Source of the DNA: Novosphingobium decolorationis
GTDB taxonomy: Bacteria; Pseudomonadota; Alphaproteobacteria; Sphingomonadales; Sphingomonadaceae
Length of the DNA: 64,000 nucleotides
NCBI RefSeq assembly: GCF_018417475.1
Contig: NZ_CP054856.1
Coordinates: 1,395,001 to 1,459,000 of the forward strand
Direction of reading: 5' to 3'
Part shown: positions 30,166 to 41,405 of the stretch, one piece after another
Position numbering within the stretch: position 1 is the first letter of the stretch
How the letters are laid out: the number at the start of each line of letters is the position of its first letter
The notes under the pieces: generated by a model
What the model saw: the letters and a program-made list of their open reading frames with translations, nothing else
Databases searched by the model: none
Told to the model about the DNA's origin: nothing
Program-made: the position numbers and the translations under genes

Positions 30166-31884
30166 TTAGCTCCGCACCGCCACGTCGAAAGCCACGGTCA
30201 TGCGCCTTCCTTGCGCAAACGGCGCGGTGCCGTGGAAGAGCGTGCTGGGGAAGAGCGTCAGGTGCTTTTCGAGCGGGGGCACGATCTGGCGCGGGGGCAG
30301 GTCGAGGCCCATTTCGGGCGGCGCGCCGCCCACTTCGAGGCAGCCTGCGCCGGGGGCATCCTCGGCAAGTGGCGGCAGGTCGATGTAGAGCGCGGAGGAG
30401 AGCACGCCCTGGGGGTGGATATGGACCGTGTGGCGTCCGCCCGGCCCCAGCCGCACCGACCACGAGCCTGCGATGGCCAGTTTCTCGTCGCGCCGTGCGA
30501 GCAGCGGATGGCCGGGGTCGCACGGGGGCAGGCCCGCCCGGTAGGTCTCGATCACCTCCAGAATCGCATCGTGCAGGACATTCAGCGGCGCCTCGGTGCG
30601 TGCGAAGAGCCCACCGCGCGTCTGGCTGCCGCCGCGCACCGACTGGCCGACCGGCACGAAGGAGGTTTCGTGCAGCGCGTGGAGCAGCGCCTTGATCTCG
30701 TCCCACTGGGCATCGGAGATGGCGAGCGGCAGGCGACGCACCATGTTCGGCTGGCCGTGGAGCCATTCCTCGCGCGGGTCGTCCAGCATGCGCCAGGCCA
30801 GCGAGCGCAGCCCCCAGCCCGAGACATCGTGGGGCGCGTCGTCCAGCGCGCGCGCCAGCAGCGCCTCGGCGCGTTCCGGGTCGCGGCAGCGCAGGCGGTG
30901 GCGCGCTTCCTCGACCCGGGCGAGCACGCCGGCAGCGCCCTCACGCGCGGGCAGATCGGCAAAGAGCGCATCGGCCCGCGCGAGATCGCGCGCCGCGCTC
31001 GCCGCGCTTGCGGCGGCCACGCGCACGTCGGGGTCCTCGGGCATGCGGGCCAGAGCATCCTCGCCCACAGCGTGCGCCTCGACCGTGCAGTCCGCGCCGC
31101 TCAGCGCGCCAACCCAGGCCAGCGCGAGCCCGGCGTTGCCCGGCAGCGCGCGGCTGGCCGCCGCGTAGTGGTCGGCAAAGCGCCCGTCCTGAAGCGCACC
31201 CTCCTCGGTGTTGAGGCGCAGTTCGGCCAGGTAGCGGTGCACATCGAGCCAGCCGGGCATCTGCGCCGAGAGCGCATCGGCGATCTGGCGCGCCTCGGCA
31301 AACTGGCCTTCGGCTTCCAGCGCCATCGCGCGGCCCAGCCACAGGTTCGCATCGCCCTGGTTGACCGCGAGCGCCTTGGCGTAGCGCGCGCTCGCATCCC
31401 CCTCGCCGCGTTCGAGCGCGATGCGCGCACGTCCATGCAGGCCGCGCACATGCCCCGCGTTAAGGGCCAGGCACGCCTCGTAGCTGGCCGAGGCCGCGGC
31501 CAGATCGCCGCTCGCCCGCTCGGCCGAACCGCGCGTCGACCAGTAGCGCGCGTCGTGGCGCCCCTTCGCCTCAAGCCCCCGGAGGAGCCGCACCGCCTCG
31601 CCCGCGCGGTCCAGCTGTTCGAGCACGATGGCGTGGTTGACCGCGTATTCCAGCTCCCCCGGCGCGGCCTTGCAGGCGCGCGCATAGAGCGCCTCGGCGC
31701 GTGTCGTATCGCCCAGCCGCAGCGCGCTGCCCCCGGCGCTGTTGAGCAGCCGGGGCTCCCTGGGTGCCAGCGCGAGCGCCGCATCGAAGAGGCCCTGCGC
31801 CTCGCCCGCGCGCCCCGCCTTCTCGGCGCTGAGCGCGGCTTCGCGCAACTGGCCGATGCGCGCCATGTCGAGCGGCGCGCTCAC
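30166..31884 (-). CDS. TPR protein with C-terminal 2OG-Fe(II) oxygenase domain
   Basis: This 572-aa cytoplasmic protein has about 350 residues of tetratricopeptide-type helical repeats. The C-terminal domain (about 385-572) matches the putative 2OG-Fe(II) oxygenase family (2OG-FeII_Oxy_5 type), with HTVHIHPQGVLSSALYI (His486-His490), FPSTLFHGTAPF (His551) and GRRMTVAFD (Arg560/561). The histidines would bind iron and the arginine 2-oxoglutarate. TPR-linked members are thought to hydroxylate protein or small-molecule partners; the target is unknown. Its ATG overlaps the stop codon of the upstream oxygenase gene (ATGA), so the two are translationally coupled. Confidence 0.85.
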   Translation of the reverse strand: MSAPLDMARIGQLREAALSAEKAGRAGEAQGLFDAALALAPREPRLLNSAGGSALRLGDTTRAEALYARACKAAPGELEYAVNHAIVLEQLDRAGEAVRLLRGLEAKGRHDARYWSTRGSAERASGDLAAASASYEACLALNAGHVRGLHGRARIALERGEGDASARYAKALAVNQGDANLWLGRAMALEAEGQFAEARQIADALSAQMPGWLDVHRYLAELRLNTEEGALQDGRFADHYAAASRALPGNAGLALAWVGALSGADCTVEAHAVGEDALARMPEDPDVRVAAASAASAARDLARADALFADLPAREGAAGVLARVEEARHRLRCRDPERAEALLARALDDAPHDVSGWGLRSLAWRMLDDPREEWLHGQPNMVRRLPLAISDAQWDEIKALLHALHETSFVPVGQSVRGGSQTRGGLFARTEAPLNVLHDAILEVIETYRAGLPPCDPGHPLLARRDEKLAIAGSWSVRLGPGGRHTVHIHPQGVLSSALYIDLPPLAEDAPGAGCLEVGGAPPEMGLDLPPRQIVPPLEKHLTLFPSTLFHGTAPFAQGRRMTVAFDVAVRS

Positions 31885-32612
31885 CGGTCGCGCAGCCAGC
31901 CGGTGATGGCCAGACGCCGTGCGGGCGCGAAGGGCGCGACATAGCTCACCATGTGGCTTTGCGGCACGCGCAGCAGATTGAGCGCGTTGAAGCGCGGGCG
32001 CCAGCCCTCGACCACATCGCCATCCTCATCAAGGAAGTGGAGATAGCCGCCCCAGTCGGGATGCCAGTCCGCTGGCGCAAAGTTCATCACGTAGGCGACG
32101 CGCCAGCCTTCGGCGACGTGGCTGTCGGTGTGGGGCCCCAGGAAGTCACCCGGCGCGAACAGGGTCGCCTGCGCGTCGGCCTTGCGCAGCTCCGGGATGC
32201 CGCAGATATCGCGCGCCAGCTGCAGGAAGGGTGCATCGTTGATGTGTTCGAGCAGGAGCGCGAGCGGGCCGTTGCGGTCCCAGCCCTGAAGGTAGGCTTC
32301 GAGCATCGGGTAGTTGGCAAAGCGCACCGCGTATTCGCCCCGGGCCGCCGCGCCGTAGATCTTCTGCGCCAGCGCCTGCCGCTCCTCAGGGCGCATCGCC
32401 TGGATCTGTTCGGGGCGCAGCGTCGTGTGCGGCTCCTCCCCGGCCTGGCAGGCAAGGCCCCAGGGCGTCTCCCTTTCCAGAACGCCGCGGATCGTCTGCG
32501 CGGCCTCGGGCTTCAGGAAATCGCGCACCTGCACCCGGCCATGCTCCAGGAATTTCGCGCGAAGGGCCGCGCGGTCGAGCGCGGGATTGATCTCGAAGAG
32601 GGATAGCGTCAT
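31881..32612 (-). CDS. 2OG-Fe(II) oxygenase (prolyl-hydroxylase-like), first
   Basis: This 243-aa enzyme has a double-stranded beta-helix fold. The iron triad is visible as His161 and Asp163 (GPHTDSH) and His220 (VPQSHMV), with the 2OG-binding Arg232/233 (RRLAITGWLRD) at the C-terminus. The family uses O2 and 2-oxoglutarate to hydroxylate a substrate and yields succinate and CO2. GGAG lies 6 nt before the ATG. It is the first gene of a two-gene unit with the TPR-oxygenase, and is divergent from a second, similarly built oxygenase 95 nt away. Confidence 0.88.
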   Translation of the reverse strand: MTLSLFEINPALDRAALRAKFLEHGRVQVRDFLKPEAAQTIRGVLERETPWGLACQAGEEPHTTLRPEQIQAMRPEERQALAQKIYGAAARGEYAVRFANYPMLEAYLQGWDRNGPLALLLEHINDAPFLQLARDICGIPELRKADAQATLFAPGDFLGPHTDSHVAEGWRVAYVMNFAPADWHPDWGGYLHFLDEDGDVVEGWRPRFNALNLLRVPQSHMVSYVAPFAPARRLAITGWLRDR

Positions 32613-32706
32613 CGTGGCTCCGCAAGTAGCACAGGCACCGCGTCTTTCCCAAGCCGCCCGGCGATGTGCATTGATGGAAATCACAGACGAAGCCGCGCAC
32701 CCTGCC

Positions 32707-33435
32707 ATGTCCCTGACCTTTACGCTCAATCCCGCTCTCGACACGAAGGCGGCCGCCGACCAGTTCGCGCAAGGCGGCCACACCCGCCTCACGGATTTCC
32801 TGGAAGAGAGTTGCGCCGAGGCGCTCTGGCGCGAACTGCGCGCCCGCGAGGACTGGGTCCAGGTCATCAACAGCGGCGACAAGAGCTTCGAGCTCGACCG
32901 GCCCACCCGCAAGAGCTTCTCGCCCGAACAGGCCAAGGCGATGGACGATGCGGTCTACGCGGGCGCGCGCAGCGGCTTCCAGTTTCGCTACGAGGCCCTG
33001 CGCGTCCCCGACAGCGCCAAAGCGCGGGCGAAAAGCTCCGATACGCTCGCCCGCTTCGCGACCTGGATGTCCTCGGCGCCCGTAAGCGCGCTGCTGGGCG
33101 CGGTCACCGGCGAGGGGGCGCTTACCTTCGCCGACGCGCAAGGGACCGCCTATGCGCCGGGCGACTTTCTTACCGCGCACGACGATGCGGTGGCGGGCAA
33201 ACGGCGCCATGCCGCCTACGTGCTGGGCCTCAATCCGGCCTGGCGCGCGGAATGGGGCGGACTGCTGCTGCTCCATGACGCAGGCCAGAGTGGACGCATC
33301 GCCGTGCCTGCCTTCAACACGCTCGACCTCATCCGCGTCGGCCAGGCCCATTCGGTCAGCGAAGTGACCCGCGCGGCCCCCAACCGGCGCTATGCGGTCA
33401 CCGGATGGATGCGCACAGGACCTGTCCCGGCCTGA
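32707..33435 (+). CDS. 2OG-Fe(II) oxygenase (prolyl-hydroxylase-like), second
   Basis: This 242-aa enzyme has the same architecture and similar length as the divergent neighbour at 31881: iron ligands His158 and Asp160 (LTAHDDAV) and His215 (GQAHSVSEV), and a C-terminal NRRYAVTGWMR with the 2OG-binding arginine. The N-termini also align loosely (MSLTFTLNPALD against MTLSLFEINPALD), so the two look like an ancient duplication arranged head to head. The start at 32707 is chosen by that alignment. An ATG at 32674 would add 11 residues, and neither has a strong ribosome site. The substrate is unknown. Confidence 0.85.
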   Translation: MSLTFTLNPALDTKAAADQFAQGGHTRLTDFLEESCAEALWRELRAREDWVQVINSGDKSFELDRPTRKSFSPEQAKAMDDAVYAGARSGFQFRYEALRVPDSAKARAKSSDTLARFATWMSSAPVSALLGAVTGEGALTFADAQGTAYAPGDFLTAHDDAVAGKRRHAAYVLGLNPAWRAEWGGLLLLHDAGQSGRIAVPAFNTLDLIRVGQAHSVSEVTRAAPNRRYAVTGWMRTGPVPA

Positions 33436-33544
33436 GCGTTTCCGGCGCGTTTTCCGCGACATGATGCGCCTTTTCATTTTGCCCAGGCCGCTGCTATGTT
33501 CGGCGTCAAGCACCGCCACGCGTGCCGAGGAGACCTGAAGACCG

Positions 33545-34174
33545 ATGGCTGCCAAGACCTCCCGTCCTGCCCGCACCAAGCGCCTGCCCACGCCCTTCGC
33601 GACGCCTGTCACGCTGGCCGCCGCGCTCGGCGCCGCTCTGGCCCTGACGCCGTTGGCCGCAGGTGCGCAGGAGAGCGGCGAGCCGCCCGCCGCGCTGCGC
33701 GGGCTTGCCCAGTGCCGCGCGCTGGGTGACGATGCCGCGCGCCTCGCCTGCTTTGACCGGGAGAGCGCCGCGCTCCTGGCGGCGAGCGATACCGGCGCGG
33801 TTGCCATCGTCGACGAGGACGAGGCCCGCCAGGTGCGCCGTTCGCTCTATGGCTTTGCCGTGCCCGAGATCGGGATCTTCTCCAAGACCCGCAGCGCCAA
33901 GGCCGAAACCGCCGAAGCGGACAGCGAGGAAGAAGCCCGCGATGGCGACGAGGACACCCTCGTCTCGACGATCACGAAGGTCGAGGGCCTTCCGCGCGGC
34001 TACTACCGCGTGACCATTGCCGAGGCCGATGCGGTCTGGGAAACCACCACCAAGCGCCGCAGCGCATCGGCCCCCAAGGTGGGCGACAGCGTGGAATTCG
34101 AGGCGGCGGCCTTTGGCACCTACTGGATGCGGCTCAACGGCCACATGGGGGTCAAGGCGCACCGCGTGCGCTGA
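33545..34174 (+). CDS. hypothetical secreted/periplasmic protein with CRAxxDDAARLACFD motif
   Basis: This 209-aa protein has an N-terminal basic stretch, a hydrophobic segment and a likely cleavage near PLAAGAQ (residue 41). After cleavage it carries LAQCRALGDDAARLACFDRE, a two-cysteine motif seen in small alphaproteobacterial envelope proteins. An acidic linker follows, then a C-terminal beta-rich region (LVSTITKVEG, YYRVTIAEAD, SVEFEAAAFGTYWMRLN). No enzymatic family is recognised. AGGAGA lies upstream of the ATG. It is a single gene between the oxygenase and a TonB receptor. Confidence 0.75.
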   Translation: MAAKTSRPARTKRLPTPFATPVTLAAALGAALALTPLAAGAQESGEPPAALRGLAQCRALGDDAARLACFDRESAALLAASDTGAVAIVDEDEARQVRRSLYGFAVPEIGIFSKTRSAKAETAEADSEEEARDGDEDTLVSTITKVEGLPRGYYRVTIAEADAVWETTTKRRSASAPKVGDSVEFEAAAFGTYWMRLNGHMGVKAHRVR

Positions 34175-34532
34175 CGGGCAGCCGCTCGCGTACGCGGCGG
34201 GAGGCTGGCCGCCCATGAAGATTTCGCGCGCGTGCAACAAAACCCGCCATAAAACGCACAGCGATGCGTAAAGTTGCACAGTTTGTACATTCAGAAACAC
34301 AAAATGGGCAGTACAGCACACTGCTAACCACCCGAGTGTGGCAACTTTATTACACCACTTATGAAATGTTCTAAGTCAACTGTCTTAGGAGTTGCCCCGG
34401 AGCGCCATCGGCGCGATCCCTGCCCCCGACGCTGCGAGGGGGTAGCCCTCCTACTCCGTTTCGCTTGCCGACCCAGCACCGCACGGTGCCGGCGAGCGCC
34501 CGCAGCGTGTGTGTAAAACAAGGGGCAAACCA
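34175..34532. other. AT-rich promoter region of second TonB receptor
   Basis: There is no gene in these 358 nt. A markedly AT-rich stretch (about 34240-34390) precedes the receptor, and a weak TTGCA-N4 half-palindrome occurs near 34275. No clear promoter or riboswitch was identified. Confidence 0.45.
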
Positions 34533-37526
34533 TTGAAGACCAACATCATGCGCACCGCGCTGATCGGGGCGACGTGTCTGACGACCGTTGCGCTGAGCGC
34601 CACCCCCGTCCTCGCGCAGGATAGCACCGCACCCGCTGCCGAGATCGTCGGCGAAGAGATCATCGTGATGACCGGCTCGCGCATCGCGCGCACCAACGCC
34701 GACACCTACGAGCCGTCGATCATCATCGACAGCGAGCTTCTGCAGAAGCGCGGCCTCACCAACATCGCCGACGCGCTGAGCACGGTTCCCGCCTTCGGCA
34801 CCCCCGGCGCCAGCCCCACGGGCGGCCAGGGCGGCAGCTTCGGTTCGGGCCAGAGCTTCATCAACTTCTTCGGCCTGGGCTCGCAGCGCACGCTGACCCT
34901 CGTCAACAGCCGCCGCTTCGTCAGCTCGAACACCGCCTCGATCTTCGGCCCCTCCGCCGCCGGTTCGCAGGTCGACCTCAACACGCTGCCGACCCTCGCG
35001 CTCGACCGCATCGAGACCATCGCCGTGGGCGGCGCACCGATCTACGGCGCCGACGCGATCGCGGGCACCGTCAACATCCTGCTCAAGCAGGACTACGAGG
35101 GCATCGAGCTCAACGCGCAGACTGGCCTGTCCAAGCGCGGTGACGGCGCCAACCACCGCCTTGGCGCGCTGGCGGGCACCAGCTTCGGTGGCGGGCGTGG
35201 CCACATCGTGGGCGCGTTCGAGTACAACCGCACCGAGGGCATGACCTACGAGGCGCGCAAGCGCACCGCGGCGGGCCTGTTCTACACCTCGCCGATCGAG
35301 GATTCGCCCTACAGCCAGGTCATCATCGAGGATCGTCGCATCCCGGCGCTGAGCCCCTACGGCCTGCCCACCACCATCGACATCATCCCCGGTGATCTCG
35401 GCCCGCTCGGCGCGCCGGGCCTCAACTACGGCATCCTCGACGCGCAGGGCAACACGCTCGGCTTCGACCGCAACGGCAACCTCGCCCCGATCGACTTCGG
35501 CACCGTGCACGGCGCCACCGCGTCGGCGGGCGGCAACGGCATGAGCCTGGTCCCGCTCTCGAACCTGCTTTCGCCGGTCGAGCGTTACCTGGGCTACGCC
35601 CACGCCGACTACGAGCTGACCGACGGCATCAAGGCCACGGTCGACTTCAACTACGCCCGCTCGAAGGGCACCGAACTGCGCACCCAGCCGGTCTACAACA
35701 CCTGGCTGTTCGGCGACGCGGGCGATCCCGACGGCAACCTCATCATCCCGCTGTCGAACCCGTTCCTCAGCGATGCCGCGCGCCAGACCATTGCCGCGCA
35801 GCTGCCCGAGGGCCAGGACGTGTTCTACCTGGGCCGTGCCAACACCGACCTCGTCTCGGGCCGTGGCAGCTCGACGGTGGAACTCTACCGCATCACCGGC
35901 GGTCTTGAGGGTGACTTCAACGTCGCGGGCCGCGACATCTCCTGGGAAGTGATCGGCAACTACGGCCGTTCGAAGACCCGCGGTTCGAGCCGCGAGCTGG
36001 TTCAGCAGAACTTCGAGAACGCGCTGGCCGGCTGCCAGGACGGCTACACCAACTCGCCGATCCAGACCGGTTCGGCCACCTGTGTCCCGTTCAACCCGTT
36101 CGGCAACCAGAACGGTCCGGAAGTGGGTGAGTACATCACCACGACCGCGCACCCCACCGCGCTCAACGAGCAGTGGATGGTCACCGCCGACATCACCGGC
36201 ACGCTGTTCGACCTGCCCGCAGGCGGCGTCGGCTTCGCGCTGGGCTACGAGCACCGCAACGAGAAGTCGGACTTCGATCCGGGCGCCTTCTTCTACGGCG
36301 CGGTCGACCCCAACGATCCCGATGGCGCGCGCACCCAGTACGGCCGCTCGATCCCGATCGATCCGGTCCGCGGCAGCTACCACACCAACGAAGTCTTCGG
36401 CGAACTCCAGGTTCCGCTCATCTCGCCCGACATGAACGTTCCGTTCCTGTACTCGGCCGAGCTGCACGGCGCCGGGCGCTACGTCGACAACTCGCTGGCG
36501 GGCGGCGACCTCACCTGGACCGCAGGTGGTAAGGTCAACTTCCTCAAGGACTTCGGCATTCGCGGCAACTTCACGCGCTCGATCCGCGCGCCCGCGATCA
36601 CCGAGCTCTACAACCCGACGAGCCAGATCTTCACCACCGCCGACGATCCGTGCGATGCACGCTTCATCACCGCAGGCCCCAACCCGGCCAACCGTGCGGC
36701 GAACTGTGCGGCCGACGGTCTTCCCGCCGACTTCACCTCGAACATCGTCGACTTCACCTCGCGTGGCTCGCTTTCGGGCAACACCAGCCTCGAGAACGAG
36801 ACCGCCGACAGCTGGACCATCGGCGGTATCTTCACCCCGACCTTCCTGCCCGGCTTCTCGCTCGCGGTGGACTGGGTCAGCGTGAACCTGAAGAACGCGA
36901 TCGTCAGCGTTGATGCCGACGGCACGCTGGAAGCCTGCTACGATGCGACCAGCTTCCCGAGCGCGGCCTGTGACCAGATCGACCGCGATGCGGACGGCCA
37001 GGTGGAATTCATCCGCACCGGCTACCTCAACGCGGCCTCGTACAAGTACAAGGGCCTGATCGGCGAACTGCACTACTTCACCGAAACCCCGTTCCTGGGC
37101 GCCAACAGCGCGATCCAGCTGGGCGCCTCGTACCAGTACATCGATACGCTTGAAACGCGCATCGGCACGGGTGACCTCTCCACTTCGCGTGGCAGCATCG
37201 GCTACTCGAAGCACCAGTTCACGGTGAACGCCAGCTACATGAACGGGCCCTTCACGGCCTACACGCAGGTGCAGTACATCGGGAAGGCCGAGCGCGATCC
37301 CGACGCTTCGGCGAACACCTACGAGTACCCGACCCGTCCGGCGGTGGCCTTCGTCAACAGCTCGATCAGCTACGACATCAACGAGGACTACACCCTGCGC
37401 CTGATGGTCGACAACGTGTTCGACACCAACGCGCCCTACCCGGCACCCGCCGGTGGCGGCCTCGACACCTACTGGAGCGGCTTCATGGGCCGTTACTACA
37501 AGGTCGGCGTGACCGCGCGCTTCTGA
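34533..37526 (+). CDS. TonB-dependent outer-membrane receptor (second)
   Basis: This 997-aa outer-membrane receptor has a signal peptide ending near ATPVLAQ (about residue 31) and a TonB-box-like EEIIVMTGSRI. The plug follows (about 45-170, with RGLTNIADALSTVPAFG and YGADAIAGTVNILLK), then a large barrel ending YYKVGVTARF. Ligand uptake depends on TonB; the ligand is not evident. A TTG start at 34533 is preferred: AAGGGG lies 8 nt upstream, and it gives (M)KTNIMRTALIG, matching the KTHLKKAALIS leader of the other receptor. An ATG at 34548 is the alternative. It has its own downstream terminator. Confidence 0.95.
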   Translation: MKTNIMRTALIGATCLTTVALSATPVLAQDSTAPAAEIVGEEIIVMTGSRIARTNADTYEPSIIIDSELLQKRGLTNIADALSTVPAFGTPGASPTGGQGGSFGSGQSFINFFGLGSQRTLTLVNSRRFVSSNTASIFGPSAAGSQVDLNTLPTLALDRIETIAVGGAPIYGADAIAGTVNILLKQDYEGIELNAQTGLSKRGDGANHRLGALAGTSFGGGRGHIVGAFEYNRTEGMTYEARKRTAAGLFYTSPIEDSPYSQVIIEDRRIPALSPYGLPTTIDIIPGDLGPLGAPGLNYGILDAQGNTLGFDRNGNLAPIDFGTVHGATASAGGNGMSLVPLSNLLSPVERYLGYAHADYELTDGIKATVDFNYARSKGTELRTQPVYNTWLFGDAGDPDGNLIIPLSNPFLSDAARQTIAAQLPEGQDVFYLGRANTDLVSGRGSSTVELYRITGGLEGDFNVAGRDISWEVIGNYGRSKTRGSSRELVQQNFENALAGCQDGYTNSPIQTGSATCVPFNPFGNQNGPEVGEYITTTAHPTALNEQWMVTADITGTLFDLPAGGVGFALGYEHRNEKSDFDPGAFFYGAVDPNDPDGARTQYGRSIPIDPVRGSYHTNEVFGELQVPLISPDMNVPFLYSAELHGAGRYVDNSLAGGDLTWTAGGKVNFLKDFGIRGNFTRSIRAPAITELYNPTSQIFTTADDPCDARFITAGPNPANRAANCAADGLPADFTSNIVDFTSRGSLSGNTSLENETADSWTIGGIFTPTFLPGFSLAVDWVSVNLKNAIVSVDADGTLEACYDATSFPSAACDQIDRDADGQVEFIRTGYLNAASYKYKGLIGELHYFTETPFLGANSAIQLGASYQYIDTLETRIGTGDLSTSRGSIGYSKHQFTVNASYMNGPFTAYTQVQYIGKAERDPDASANTYEYPTRPAVAFVNSSISYDINEDYTLRLMVDNVFDTNAPYPAPAGGGLDTYWSGFMGRYYKVGVTARF

Positions 37527-37550
37527 TAGCCGCGCCGCACGGCACAACGA

Positions 37551-37584
37551 AAAGGGCCCCGGGAGCGATCCCGGGGCCCTTTCT
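37551..37584 (+). terminator. Rho-independent terminator of second TonB receptor gene
   Basis: GGGCCCCGGGA / TCCCGGGGCCC with a GCGA loop is followed by TTTCTTTT, 25 nt after the stop codon. Confidence 0.9.
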
Positions 37585-37597
37585 TTTGGGTCAGAAG

Positions 37598-37646
37598 AGA
37601 AAGGTGCGATAGACAGTCTGGGGGTCCAAGGGGCGATGGCCCCTTG
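37598..37646 (+). repeat. half palindromic element (type-B end only)
   Basis: The block AAGGTGCGATAGACAGTCTGG leads into the hairpin CAAGGGGCGATGGCCCCTTG (37627-37646). Only one end of the element is present. It lies between the convergent TonB receptor and clpB genes, 12 nt from the clpB stop. Confidence 0.85.
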
Positions 37647-37657
37647 AATCTCCCTTC

Positions 37658-40237
<2,580 letters not shown>

Positions 40238-40264
40238 GGTCTGTTTTGCCTCCTGACACCCCGG

Positions 40265-40292
40265 ATATGGTGTTGCAATTTTGCAACACAAG
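40265..40292 (-). promoter_or_regulatory. RpoH (sigma-32)-type heat-shock promoter of clpB
   Basis: On the minus strand CTTGTGT (40286-40292) is separated by 13 nt from CACCATAT (40265-40272). This compares with the RpoH consensus CTTGAAA-N11-15-CCCCATNT. Transcription would begin near 40258, giving a 5' UTR of about 20 nt containing the GGAGG. clpB being a heat-shock gene makes the match credible. Confidence 0.7.
40270..40289. promoter_or_regulatory. perfect 9-2-9 palindrome inside the clpB promoter
   Basis: GTGTTGCAATTTTGCAACAC has two perfect 9-bp arms and fills the spacer between the heat-shock -35 and -10 elements. Its core TTGCA-N4-TGCAA (40273-40286) is shared with sites upstream of the SDR and valS genes. 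A protein bound here would block the promoter. Confidence 0.6.
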
Positions 40293-40397
40293 AGGTGCCC
40301 CACCAAAATTTTCCATGGCCTTATCTGGGCGCTTTTCCGGCCAATTCAATTGCCCGGGATCAAATCAGCCAAAAGTTGGCCAGCCTGCACCTCGCAC

Positions 40398-40458
40398 GCC
40401 TCGCTGCGTGAGAAAGGTGCGCTGGACAGTTCGGGGGTCAAGGGGCGATGGCCCCTTG
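40398..40458 (+). repeat. partial palindromic element (type-B right end)
   Basis: Part of the centre (CTCGCTGCGTGAGAAAGGTGCG) and ACAGTTCGGGGGT lead into the hairpin CAAGGGGCGATGGCCCCTTG (40439-40458). The left terminal hairpin is missing. It lies 12 nt after the DUF4197 stop codon. Confidence 0.85.
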
Positions 40459-40470
40459 AAAATCCACTTA

Positions 40471-41226
40471 CTACTGCCCCAGCACGCCGCGCAGCAAACC
40501 GCCCAGCGGCTTCAGGGGATCGGCCCGCAGGTTCGCCTCCTCGCGGCCGATGTAGGCGAAGATCCCGTCGAGCGCCTGTTCGGTCACCGAGCCGCCCAGC
40601 GCGTCGCGGGTGAGCCCGGCGCTCTTCACCAGCCGCGACGAGGTCGTCAGGCGGTCGAGCTGGCGGTAGGCGCCGACCTCTTCGAGCCCATCATCGACGA
40701 GCGGGCGCAGCGCGCCGTGCAGTTCCTCGCCCGCGCTCGTGCGCAGATAGCGCGTCGCCCCGTCGGAGCGCGAGGCGATGCCCGGAACGTCGGTCACGTC
40801 GAGGTCGCGGATCGCGGTGCGGAAGACCGGCTTGGCCGCCCCCGCCGCGACGCCCGCCGCATCGTTCACCGCGCGCACCAGCCCGCCGGTGAGATCGAGC
40901 GGGCTGCCCGCGCCCAGGATCGCGCCGAGCCCCTGCCCGAAGCCGCCCCTGGTGCCGGATTTTCCGCCCAGGAGTCCGCCGATCAGCGGCAGGTCGATGC
41001 GCACGTCCGGGTCGTCGTAGAACGCGCCGGGCCGCGCCAGCTTGTCGAGCGAGCTGTCGCTGGCCTGGACCAGCAGCCCCGTCAGCGTCCCGCCGAGCCC
41101 CTGCGCGTTTGCCGGAAAGGCCAGCCCCATACCCAATCCGGCTCCCAGGCCCGCAAGTCCCCAGCCCGCGCCCCTGCGCAGCAGCCCTCGGCGGTTCCAC
41201 ATCGGCGCCTTCGCGTCCCGGTCCAT
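40471..41226 (-). CDS. DUF4197 domain-containing exported protein
   Basis: This 251-aa protein has an N-terminal NRRGLLRRGAGWG followed by a glycine/alanine-rich hydrophobic stretch and FPANAQ. That looks like a twin-arginine-type or otherwise exported signal. The remainder matches DUF4197: AVNDAAGVAAGAAKPVFRTA-like helices, then DGATRYLRTSAGEELHGALRP and a C-terminal TEQALDGIFAYIGREE. The domain's function is unknown. The ATG at 41226 has GGAG 7 nt upstream; an earlier in-frame start at 41301 lacks support. It is divergent from the M16 protease gene. Confidence 0.85.
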   Translation of the reverse strand: MDRDAKAPMWNRRGLLRRGAGWGLAGLGAGLGMGLAFPANAQGLGGTLTGLLVQASDSSLDKLARPGAFYDDPDVRIDLPLIGGLLGGKSGTRGGFGQGLGAILGAGSPLDLTGGLVRAVNDAAGVAAGAAKPVFRTAIRDLDVTDVPGIASRSDGATRYLRTSAGEELHGALRPLVDDGLEEVGAYRQLDRLTTSSRLVKSAGLTRDALGGSVTEQALDGIFAYIGREEANLRADPLKPLGGLLRGVLGQ

Positions 41227-41405
41227 ATCCACTCCTCTCCGGCCGCTGGGCCGTTCGTGTTCCCGTGCGCGAACGATTGCAGACCCGCCCCCGCCCGGCA
41301 AGCGCGTCCTTGCGCGCGCACCCGTGCAAAAGAGGATGAATTCGCGCCCTTTTTCCGCACCGTATTTCGATTGCGCGGCTCGGCAACTTTGCTAGCTTCG
41401 CGGCC

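Noticed and set aside
34371..37547. 1058-aa open frame antisense to the second TonB receptor
   Set aside because: It is a shadow of a high-GC gene. The translation is Arg/Val/Gly-rich without any family pattern, whereas the plus strand encodes a complete receptor.
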